34,033 nt of DNA, from the NCBI GenBank assembly GCA_022562295.1, contig JADFPO010000008.1, forward strand, positions 1 to 34,033, read 5' to 3'. Shown here piece by piece: positions 1 to 7,590 of the stretch. The position numbers and the translations under genes are program-made. The stretch is from Gemmatimonadota bacterium (GTDB lineage Bacteria > Gemmatimonadota > Gemmatimonadetes > Gemmatimonadales > GWC2-71-9). Numbering within the stretch: position 1 is the stretch's first letter; each line of letters starts with the position of its first letter. The notes beneath the pieces are model-generated. The model saw only the letters and a program-made list of their open reading frames with translations, did not search any database and was not told where the DNA came from.

Positions 1-81
1 CGCGAACATGTGGGAGCAGCGGCGGATCGGTTTATGAAGGCGTACGATGTGGTGAATCGGAGGCGGAAACGGCCGCTTTAG
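1..81 (+). CDS. C-terminal fragment of an unidentified protein (..REHVGAAADRFMKAYDVVNRRRKRPL*)
   Basis: Open frame from base 1 to TAG at 79-81; too short to assign. Confidence 0.45.
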   Translation, partial: REHVGAAADRFMKAYDVVNRRRKRPL

Positions 82-143
82 CATTTAGCTATCGCTGACA
101 GCTATTGACATTTGCTTCGGAGCGCCCAGACGTTTAGCGTCGG

Positions 144-223
144 ACTCACAACTCACAACTCACAACTCACAACTCACAACTCACAACTCACAACTCACAA
201 CTCACAACTCACAACTCACAACT
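144..223. repeat. Near-perfect tandem heptamer (ACTCACA)n, about 11 copies
   Basis: Direct reading: actcacaactcacaactcaca... runs up to the stop codon of the minus-strand gene at 222. Confidence 0.97.
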
Positions 224-850
224 AACGGCCACCAGCTGCCCTGCTCCTCGCCTCGGCCGTATAGACGAGATCCCCGAGCGGCGAGTTGTCGCCGTTCGCC
301 GAGTTCGCCGCGACGTGAATCATCACGGGATCGCCCGCGTTCGGAGCCGTCCAAACAAAACTCCAACTCGCGAGCTCCGGTTCCGCGAGCTCGGTGCCGC
401 TTGCGGAATGATGAACGTACTCGACGGCGGGGGCCGCCGAGGCGCTCACCGTTACACGCGTATCGATCGGCTCGATCCGTCCGGCCTGCTTGCCTTGGGT
501 TTCACCGTCGGCGAAACGGAAAGCCGCTTGGAAACCCGCCCGAGTCATCCCCTCGCTCACGAACACGATGGTGATGCGGTAGCGCCCGCCGGGCTCGTAG
601 GCGTCCGGCATGCCGTCTACTCCCAACACACCGCCCGGCAAGTTCAATTGAGCGTCGGTATGACAGGCCTGACAGGTGGGTTCGCCGAAACCCCCGGTGT
701 GGCCCAATGGGGGACCGTCCGCATTGTGACGTAATGTCGGTGGTGCGGGCGCATGGAGCGCGGCCGCGACGTTCCCCAGGAGAAGAGAACGAGGGCGACT
801 CCGGTTGCCGGAGCCGCCCTCGCGTGTGACACGCCCTTGAGGGCATTCAT
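222..850 (-). CDS. Choice-of-anchor-V-like secreted protein with one c-type heme motif (CQACH); N-terminus uncertain or frameshifted
   Basis: GHTGGFGEPTCQACHTD..YEPGGRYRITI..FVWTAPNAGDPVMIHVAANSANGDNSPLGDLVYTA pattern; no in-frame start between the upstream stop and the mature domain; the ATG at 850 is in another frame. Confidence 0.6.
790..822 (-). terminator. Intrinsic terminator downstream of the Vgb-like lyase
   Basis: cgagggcgactccgg-ttg-ccggagccgccctcg; the 15-bp stem has an A/C mismatch in + RNA but a G-U pair in - RNA; pyrimidine-rich downstream on - strand. Confidence 0.6.
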
Positions 851-862
851 GGTTCGAACGTA

Positions 863-1897
863 TCAGCTTACGCTGCGTCGCTTCGGTGGGAGCTTGGCCT
901 TGCCGATCGTGTTGGCATCCGTCCCGAACCACACGGTGTTGTTGGCTTCATCGTAGTACATGTGACGGATGCTGCCGCCGCCGCTCTCGACCTCGGTGAT
1001 GCTGAAGAAGTCCTCGGTCTCCGGATCGAATCCCACGAATCGGTTTGGCCGGAGACCCGTTTCGACGAACCAAATCCGATCGTCCTTGTCGACCGCCATG
1101 CCGTAGCCGCGGGCTCGCTCGCCACCCGGACTCGGCCATTCCGTCACCTCACCGGTCGTCGGGTTGAGCCGGCCGAGATATCCGCGTGCGTAGTCCACGT
1201 AATAGATCATGTCGTCGGACGTGATCACCAAACGCCGGGGCCTGGCGCCCTCAGGCAACTCGTACGTGTGCAACTCCATGGTCTCGGGATCCACCATCGC
1301 CAGCATGTTCGTGTTGAACAGCGTGGCCCAGGGGCGATTCTGCGAATCCATCTTGAGTCCATAGGGTCGGCTGCTGGTGCTGCGGCTTCCCGTCACCTCC
1401 GGCGCTTCGATCAGGTGCGTCTTTCCAGTCGCCGTTTCGAATTTGCCGATGTAGTTCCCGCCCTGCACGGTGAACCACAGGTCGCCTTGCCTGTCAAAGG
1501 CCATCGTGTGCGGATCGCGCGCACGCTCATCCGGCATCATGAACTTCTCGATGTGACCGGTCGCGGGGTCGAGGCGTCCGATATGGTTCGCCCTGTTACC
1601 CGTGTACCAGACGATCCCGTCGTCAGCGACGACGAGTGTGTGGGGTCCGGTCCCGTCGTCGAGGTCGTATTTCTTGAACTCGCCGGTCTCCGGATCGAGA
1701 TACGCGGCGTAATGGGTCCGCTGTCCTACGAACCAGACCTTGCCGTCCGGGGCCACATACGGATCGCGCGGCCGGCTTTCCTCCCAGGGGACGCGCCACT
1801 CGTTGAGTTCGGGGTCCGTGGTGTATTGGGCTGCGACGGTGGCGGGCACCAGGCCCAGAGCCGTCGCGGCCAGCAGCAGGGTGGGGACTCGGCGCAT
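863..1897 (-). CDS. Secreted Vgb/streptogramin-lyase-like beta-propeller protein
   Basis: Signal peptide MRRVPTLLLAATALGLVPATVAAQ; repeated DPETGEFKKY / LDPATGHIEKF / LNPTTGEVTEWP blades; GGAGGG upstream of the ATG at 1897. Confidence 0.75.
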   Translation of the reverse strand: MRRVPTLLLAATALGLVPATVAAQYTTDPELNEWRVPWEESRPRDPYVAPDGKVWFVGQRTHYAAYLDPETGEFKKYDLDDGTGPHTLVVADDGIVWYTGNRANHIGRLDPATGHIEKFMMPDERARDPHTMAFDRQGDLWFTVQGGNYIGKFETATGKTHLIEAPEVTGSRSTSSRPYGLKMDSQNRPWATLFNTNMLAMVDPETMELHTYELPEGARPRRLVITSDDMIYYVDYARGYLGRLNPTTGEVTEWPSPGGERARGYGMAVDKDDRIWFVETGLRPNRFVGFDPETEDFFSITEVESGGGSIRHMYYDEANNTVWFGTDANTIGKAKLPPKRRSVS

Positions 1898-2007
1898 CGT
1901 TCCCTCCGTTATTTGTGGATTTTCTTCACATACGCTGCGGCCCCGGCGGGCGTTGCGCAAGGAGGAGTGCGATCGTGTCCATCGCCGCGACGAGAACCCC
2001 CGTGGCG

Positions 2008-2047
2008 CCCTGACCCCTGACACCTATCCCCTATCCCTATCCCCTAC
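2008..2047. repeat. Imperfect 7-nt-period tract (CCTGACC CCTGACA CCTATCC CCTATCC..); G-rich on the minus strand
   Basis: Direct reading; minus strand GTAGGGGATAGGGATAGGGGATAGGTGTCAGGGGTCAGGG. Confidence 0.85.
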
Positions 2048-2048
2048 A

Positions 2049-4757
2049 TCACTCCGCTTTCAGCGCCTCGACGGGATCCACACCGGCAGCGCGCCGCGCC
2101 GGAACGTAGCATGCCACGAGCGTCGTGGTCAGCAGTATCGTTGCAACAGCGGCAAAGGTAATCGGATCGGTCGGTGAGACGCCGAAGAGCAAGGCGTCCA
2201 TGAGTCGCGTGAGCGCCAGCGCACCGGCCACGCCGAGCGCCACGCCGAGTGCGGCCGCCGTTCCCCCCTGGCGCAGCACCATGCGTCTCACGTCCCGTTG
2301 CGTGGCACCGAGGGCGATTCGTATCCCGATCTCGTTACGGCGCTTACTGACCACGTACGAGATTACCCCGTACACCCCGATGGCACCGAGAAGCAGGGCG
2401 ACACCGGCGGCTATTGCGAGCAACAGCATCGTGAACGTCGTTTGGATGCTGGCTCGGGAAATCAACTGTTCGAGCGTCCTCACCATCGCCAAGGGAAGAC
2501 TACTGTTCAGCGTCCAAACCTCTCTGCGCACTGCATCGACGAGATCGAGTGGAGGCGTGGTGGTCCGTAGAGTAAACGTCATGATGTGGGGAGGGGGCCC
2601 ACTGTTCGCCGTCGAGACCAGTGGGAAGTAGACGAGCGGGGATGGTCCGTCGGACAGTTTCCCCGTTTGCACGTCTCCGACGACGCCGACGATCGTGTAC
2701 CACTGATCGGGTTCTGGATCGCTGCCGGGGAACACCTGCTTGCCGAGTGCATCCTGCATCGGCCAATACAGTTCCACGAGTCTTGCGCTGACAACGACTG
2801 CATTCGTCATCTGTTCGTGGTCTGAGCGATCGAGCAGCCGACCTGCCAACAGTGGAATGCGTGTCGCCTCGAAGTAACCGGGAGCGACGGTGCGGCGCGC
2901 GACGATCGGTGGAATGATTCCCGGATCCGGCGGCGCACCCCGCTCGTAGAGTGGATCCCCACTGCACCAGCCCAACAGTGGAAGGCACGAAACCGCGCCG
3001 GCCTGCTCGACGCCGGGCAGATTTTCCAGTCGGTCGAGAAGTTGCTGTTGAAACGCGGCCGCCCGTTGGCGATCCGGATAGGCGGCGCTCGGAAGGCCAA
3101 TGTCAAACGTCAACACACTGCTCGCGTCGAACCCGGGATCTACGTTTTTCAGATACCAGAAGCTCCTCACCATCAAGCCGGATCCCACGAGCAGCACCAT
3201 GGCGACCGCTACTTGTGTTACCACGAGCGCGTTCCTTGCAGAGAATTGCCCGCGGCCTGCGGACACGGTACGACCGCCATCCCGGAGTGTCGCACCGATG
3301 TGGTGCGTACGGTGGAAGACTGGGATGACGCCGAACACCACCGCCGCAGCCACAGTGATGGCCGCTGTAAAGGCCAGCACCGGGCCGTCGATCCCAACTT
3401 CGTGCAATCGCGGAATGTTGGGTGGACCCCACCAGACGAGTCCGCGAACGCTTCCCCACGCGAGCGCCAGCCCTAGCGCGCTTCCCGCGACCGTCAACAC
3501 GCAGCTCTCCGTAAGAAAAAGTCGAATCAAATGTCCCTGCGACGCACCGAGGGCGGTGCGAACCGCGATCTCGCGCTGCCGAACCTCCGCGCGCACCAAA
3601 AACAGGTTTGCCACGTTGGTGCATGCGATGAGTAACACGAAACCGACTGTCCCCAACAGAATCCACAACGTTTGTTCGATGTCGCCGACGACGTAGTCCT
3701 TCATCGGCTGCAGGAGCACGCCGATCTTGGCATCGTCGATCACACTACGAGCATTGGGAAATCGGTCGGGCAGGCTGGGGAGCCGTGCGTTGAGATCCGC
3801 CTGGGCTTCGAGAGCCGAAACGCCAGACTTGAGTCGCGCCACGCCGTACTCACCAAATCCCCCGAAACGCGTGTTCTCCGGTATCACCCGCGGGATCCAC
3901 AACTGCGTATCGCGGCTCGGGAAGGCGAAGTCGCTGGGCATCACGCCGACGACCTCGAAGGGAACGTCGTCGATCCGAATTGACCGTCCCAGGATGTCAG
4001 GATCGGCTCCGTACCGGCTCTGCCAGAGCCCATGACTCAACACTACGATGCCCGTCCCGTCAGCGTAGACGTCGTCTTGCCGTATCCAGCGACCGAGCAG
4101 CGGTGGCACGCCAAGCACATCACCGAGCGTGTACGTCGCCCTTGCGGCCGGAACACGAATAGGTTCTCCGTCGTCGGTGATGGTGAACTCGTTTTCGCGG
4201 TAGGCAGCCACCTCGTCCAGTAAGCTGCCCTGATCGCGATAGAACACGTAGAGGCCGCGCGTCAGCTCGAGCCCCCCCGTGAGGCCGATCCCCGGGGCGC
4301 GGTGATGGATGCGAACGCCGCGATCGGCTGCCGGAAACGGCAACGGCCGCAGCACGATAGCGTTGACCAGACTGAAGATGGCCGTGTTGGCCCCGATCCC
4401 GAGACCCACCGTGACCACCGCGACGCTAGTGAATCCAGGGGTCTTTGCCAACCGGCGAATCGCCAAACGGATCTCCTGCAGCATGGTGGCTATTATCTCC
4501 CGCTTGTCGCGTGGTCCTGAGCGTGTCGGAGGCGGTCGCTTCGGTGCGTCGATAACCCGCTGTCGCGCTACCCCGGCCAAGAGTCCCAGGTACTCCCGCG
4601 CGACCAGACGGAGCCACCCAACAATCCCGTGCGACCGGGCCGACTCGGTCAACCGGAGCGAAAACATCTCGGCCATCCCGGTGCCGTAGCCCCGGCGAAA
4701 GGAGGCCGGATAGAGCCGGAGAAGAATGCGGTACAGTCGTATCGCTAGCGGTGTCAT
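2049..4757 (-). CDS. ADOP-type (MacB/FtsX) ABC transporter permease
   Basis: N-terminal prefix MTPLAIRLYRILLRLYPASFRRGYG..; two FtsX-type permease modules (IACTNVANLFLVRAEVRQREIAVRTALGAS and YVVSKRRNEIGIRIALGATQRDVRRMVLRQG); adjacent PadR gene. Confidence 0.9.
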   Translation of the reverse strand: MTPLAIRLYRILLRLYPASFRRGYGTGMAEMFSLRLTESARSHGIVGWLRLVAREYLGLLAGVARQRVIDAPKRPPPTRSGPRDKREIIATMLQEIRLAIRRLAKTPGFTSVAVVTVGLGIGANTAIFSLVNAIVLRPLPFPAADRGVRIHHRAPGIGLTGGLELTRGLYVFYRDQGSLLDEVAAYRENEFTITDDGEPIRVPAARATYTLGDVLGVPPLLGRWIRQDDVYADGTGIVVLSHGLWQSRYGADPDILGRSIRIDDVPFEVVGVMPSDFAFPSRDTQLWIPRVIPENTRFGGFGEYGVARLKSGVSALEAQADLNARLPSLPDRFPNARSVIDDAKIGVLLQPMKDYVVGDIEQTLWILLGTVGFVLLIACTNVANLFLVRAEVRQREIAVRTALGASQGHLIRLFLTESCVLTVAGSALGLALAWGSVRGLVWWGPPNIPRLHEVGIDGPVLAFTAAITVAAAVVFGVIPVFHRTHHIGATLRDGGRTVSAGRGQFSARNALVVTQVAVAMVLLVGSGLMVRSFWYLKNVDPGFDASSVLTFDIGLPSAAYPDRQRAAAFQQQLLDRLENLPGVEQAGAVSCLPLLGWCSGDPLYERGAPPDPGIIPPIVARRTVAPGYFEATRIPLLAGRLLDRSDHEQMTNAVVVSARLVELYWPMQDALGKQVFPGSDPEPDQWYTIVGVVGDVQTGKLSDGPSPLVYFPLVSTANSGPPPHIMTFTLRTTTPPLDLVDAVRREVWTLNSSLPLAMVRTLEQLISRASIQTTFTMLLLAIAAGVALLLGAIGVYGVISYVVSKRRNEIGIRIALGATQRDVRRMVLRQGGTAAALGVALGVAGALALTRLMDALLFGVSPTDPITFAAVATILLTTTLVACYVPARRAAGVDPVEALKAE

Positions 4758-4780
4758 GAATACGCGGTTGTCGAGCCTGG

Positions 4781-5140
4781 CTACACGGAACCGGTGAAGA
4801 GTTTTTTCGCGCGCGCGTCGGCCACCAATTCGTGCAACCGCTGCGCTTCCAGGGCCGCCACTCGGCGACCTAGCGTGGTGAGCTTGAAGTATTGCCGGCG
4901 GGCGTCGGTGGAACGGTCCGCCGCTGCAGGAGCGTGTTCTACCAGCCCGTCTTCGTCGAGTCGCTTGAGTGCCTGGTAGAGACCGCCGGTCGTCGGGTTG
5001 AGACGGCCACCGGAGCGTTTCTCGACATCCTTGCCGATGGCGTACCCGTGGCACCGCCTATCGCCGAGCGCGAGAAGCACATGAAAAGACAGGTTGCTGA
5101 GCGGCAGAAAGCCACTCGGATCGGGACGTTGAGTGCTCAT
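4781..5140 (-). CDS. PadR family transcriptional regulator
   Basis: LSNLSFHVLLALGDRRCHGYAIGKDVEKRSGGRLNPTTGGLYQALKRLDEDGLVE winged-helix signature; AGGAG before the ATG at 5140. Confidence 0.9.
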   Translation of the reverse strand: MSTQRPDPSGFLPLSNLSFHVLLALGDRRCHGYAIGKDVEKRSGGRLNPTTGGLYQALKRLDEDGLVEHAPAAADRSTDARRQYFKLTTLGRRVAALEAQRLHELVADARAKKLFTGSV

Positions 5141-5181
5141 GGTTCTCCTGGCCCCCAAGGCGGATGACAGTAACTGATCGG

Positions 5182-5208
5182 ATACTATAGCGTTGATTAC
5201 TATAGTAT
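5182..5208. promoter_or_regulatory. Candidate PadR operator
   Basis: Perfect inverted repeat ATACTATAG-N9-CTATAGTAT upstream of padR. Confidence 0.65.
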
Positions 5209-5347
5209 ACGAAGCACGAGAACGCGAGTTTCCAGCCCTCGGCATCGGGACGAACACCGCCCGGTTCACCGTGACGCCGCTGCTGCAGAGCACCGCGGCG
5301 TGGCGTGTTTATCGGCATCCATGTCCGAGCTTGGCGAACGCGTCCTC

Positions 5348-5380
5348 TTGACAAATAAATAAATGAATGGTTCATTCATT
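5348..5380 (+). promoter_or_regulatory. TTGACA -35 element plus perfect IR AATGAATG-GTT-CATTCATT: candidate TetR autoregulatory promoter/operator
   Basis: TTGACA at 5348-5353; IR at 5362-5380 ends 2 nt before the ATG at 5383. Confidence 0.65.
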
Positions 5381-5382
5381 AT

Positions 5383-6108
5383 ATGGTCAGGAAGTTATCA
5401 CCGGAACGCTTCGATCGAATGATTGAAGCGGGTTTGGCTCACTTTCTCAGGAAGGGATACCGCCGCACCCGAATCGATGAGGTCGCGGCGGACGCAGGTG
5501 TCTCGGCAGGAAGCATCTATAACTACTGCACGTCCAAGGAGGCACTCTTTGACCTCTGTTTGGACCGCGCGTTCGGATGCTCGGAACTGCCGACCGTGCT
5601 TCCACACGATGCCCATCCCACAACGAATGTGATCGACCAGGCTTGGGAGCGATTCCTTTCCAGTACCCGTTCCGAGGTGATGGTGGCCGTTCACGAAGGG
5701 CGAGCCGCCGGATCTTACACGCTCGTTGAAATCGTCGAAGTCCTCTACGATTGGCTTGACGCGAACGGAAAAGGCATTCGGCTCATCGAACGTTGTGCGA
5801 GCGAATGGCCTGAGTTGGCGAGCTACTTCTACGTGAGTTTCCGGCGAAGGGGCGTCTTGGGGTTGGCAAAAGTGGTGGAGGCCGAAACGGAAGCAGGACG
5901 GGCGATTGCGGCCGGTCCCCCGGAGATCACTGCGCGCATCATTGTTGAGATTTGCTCCTACTTCGCGATGCATCGCAGGAAAGACCCCGACGACATGCAC
6001 TATGACGATCATGTGGTACGTGCGAGCGCGCTCGAGTTCATCCGACTTGCCCTCCGCCCAAGCGTTCCATCCACCCGCACGGCACGGCCAGAAGGTGCCC
6101 ACCCATGA
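5383..6108 (+). CDS. TetR/AcrR family transcriptional regulator
   Basis: HTH MIEAGLAHFLRKGYRRTRIDEVAADAGVSAGSIYNYCTSKEALFDLCLDRAF. Confidence 0.92.
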   Translation: MVRKLSPERFDRMIEAGLAHFLRKGYRRTRIDEVAADAGVSAGSIYNYCTSKEALFDLCLDRAFGCSELPTVLPHDAHPTTNVIDQAWERFLSSTRSEVMVAVHEGRAAGSYTLVEIVEVLYDWLDANGKGIRLIERCASEWPELASYFYVSFRRRGVLGLAKVVEAETEAGRAIAAGPPEITARIIVEICSYFAMHRRKDPDDMHYDDHVVRASALEFIRLALRPSVPSTRTARPEGAHP

Positions 6109-7571
6109 TTCTCGTTCGTCTCGGTATGCTCTTGCTCGCCGCAAACGTTCTGGGATGTTCAGCCAGGAACCTCGCCGACGTCATCAAGGAAAATGGTCCG
6201 TCGAGGGTGCTTGGATCCCTCACTGTAACGCCAATCGAATTCAGAACTTTAGAGAACGGCACAATCGAAGCGGAGCGGGGTCGGCTCACTGTCCCGGTCC
6301 GCCGTGACCGAGAGGGCTCTTCCCAGCTGTCGATACACTACGTGCGGTTTCCTGCGCGAACGCCGACGCCGGCCGCACCGATCGTGTATTTGGCCGGTGG
6401 GCCCGGCGGATCGGGTACGGCCTCGGCGGCCGGTGACCGCTTCTGGTTATTCGACGCCCTGAGAGAAGTGGCGGACGTGATCGCTCTCGACCAGCGTGGC
6501 ACCTGGAACGCCGATCCATACATGGTGTGTCCCGGCGAGTGGGACTTCCCTCTCGACGAGCCGATGACCGTGGACGCCTTAACTGCCGCGATCGAGCCCT
6601 GGGTAACGCAATGTCATCAACACTGGAGTGAACAGGGAGTCGACCTCGACGCCTTCAATACGCGCGAAAGCGCAGCCGATCTCGAGGATCTTCGCGTCGC
6701 CCTCGGCGCGAAAAGGCTCAATTTATGGGCTATCAGCTACGGTACACACCTGGCTCTCGAGTTCGCCCGATCCTTCCCAGAATCCGTTGACCGACTGGTG
6801 CTGGCTGGCACAGAAGGGCCAGATCATACGCTGAAGTCGGCGGGTGCGATCGAAGCTGCGCTGGAGCGGGTCGACGAACTCTTCGCGCAGCGGGGCATGG
6901 CCCCCATTACGCTTCGCGCCCGCCAGGTCATCGAACGCCTGGAGACGACGGTCACGGCTACCGCGCGTGACGCCCACACTCGATCAGAGGTGGCGGTAAG
7001 CTTTGGCGTTCTTGATGCGCAGCGTACCATTTTCGGTGGCGCGGGCGAGCGGAGCGACCTCTCCGAACTCTCCGAGGGGTTGGACCTCACCCTGAAGGGA
7101 GACTACGGCCCCGCCGCGCAGGCGATTTACGACTGGCGTACGGGCAACCGGGGCTTGGCGATGTCCATGGCCATGGACTGTTCGTCATGGGCGTCCGAGG
7201 AGCGCCTGCGTCAGATAGATGCAGAGGCCGCGACGAGTTTCCTCGGAGATGCGGCGAACCTCCTTGTAAGGGCCCAGTGCCGAAGTTGGCCCGGCGCTCG
7301 ACTGGCTGACGGATATCACGAGGCCGTGACGTCCGAGGCTCCTACGCTCTTCATCTCGGGGGCGTTGGATGTCCGTACCCCCCTCGAGAATGCTCTGGAA
7401 GTTTCCGAGGGATTCCCCAACTCATGGCATCTAGTTGTTCGCGACGGTGGCCATGACGACGACCTTTTGATCGCCACCCCGGAGATCGGAGAGGCCATCC
7501 GACGCTTCTTCGCCGGGCACCTTCCAGAGACCAAGCGGCGAGACATCTGGATCGACAGGCCGAACGGCTAG
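6105..7571 (+). CDS. Lipoprotein alpha/beta hydrolase (S33 / TAP-like peptidase family)
   Basis: Lipobox LLLAANVLGC; VYLAGGPGGSG oxyanion region; AISYGTHLALEFA nucleophile elbow; DGGHDDD near the C-terminus; ATGA overlap with tetR. Confidence 0.85.
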   Translation: MILVRLGMLLLAANVLGCSARNLADVIKENGPSRVLGSLTVTPIEFRTLENGTIEAERGRLTVPVRRDREGSSQLSIHYVRFPARTPTPAAPIVYLAGGPGGSGTASAAGDRFWLFDALREVADVIALDQRGTWNADPYMVCPGEWDFPLDEPMTVDALTAAIEPWVTQCHQHWSEQGVDLDAFNTRESAADLEDLRVALGAKRLNLWAISYGTHLALEFARSFPESVDRLVLAGTEGPDHTLKSAGAIEAALERVDELFAQRGMAPITLRARQVIERLETTVTATARDAHTRSEVAVSFGVLDAQRTIFGGAGERSDLSELSEGLDLTLKGDYGPAAQAIYDWRTGNRGLAMSMAMDCSSWASEERLRQIDAEAATSFLGDAANLLVRAQCRSWPGARLADGYHEAVTSEAPTLFISGALDVRTPLENALEVSEGFPNSWHLVVRDGGHDDDLLIATPEIGEAIRRFFAGHLPETKRRDIWIDRPNG

Positions 7572-7590
7572 GACGATCCGTTAGCGAGAC

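Noticed and set aside
144-223. Heptamer array as a CRISPR
   Set aside because: Units are 7 nt with no spacers.
962-2020. Long + ORF (352 aa) antisense to the Vgb-like lyase
   Set aside because: High-GC shadow ORF; no domain-like composition; the opposite strand has clear homology, signal peptide and RBS.
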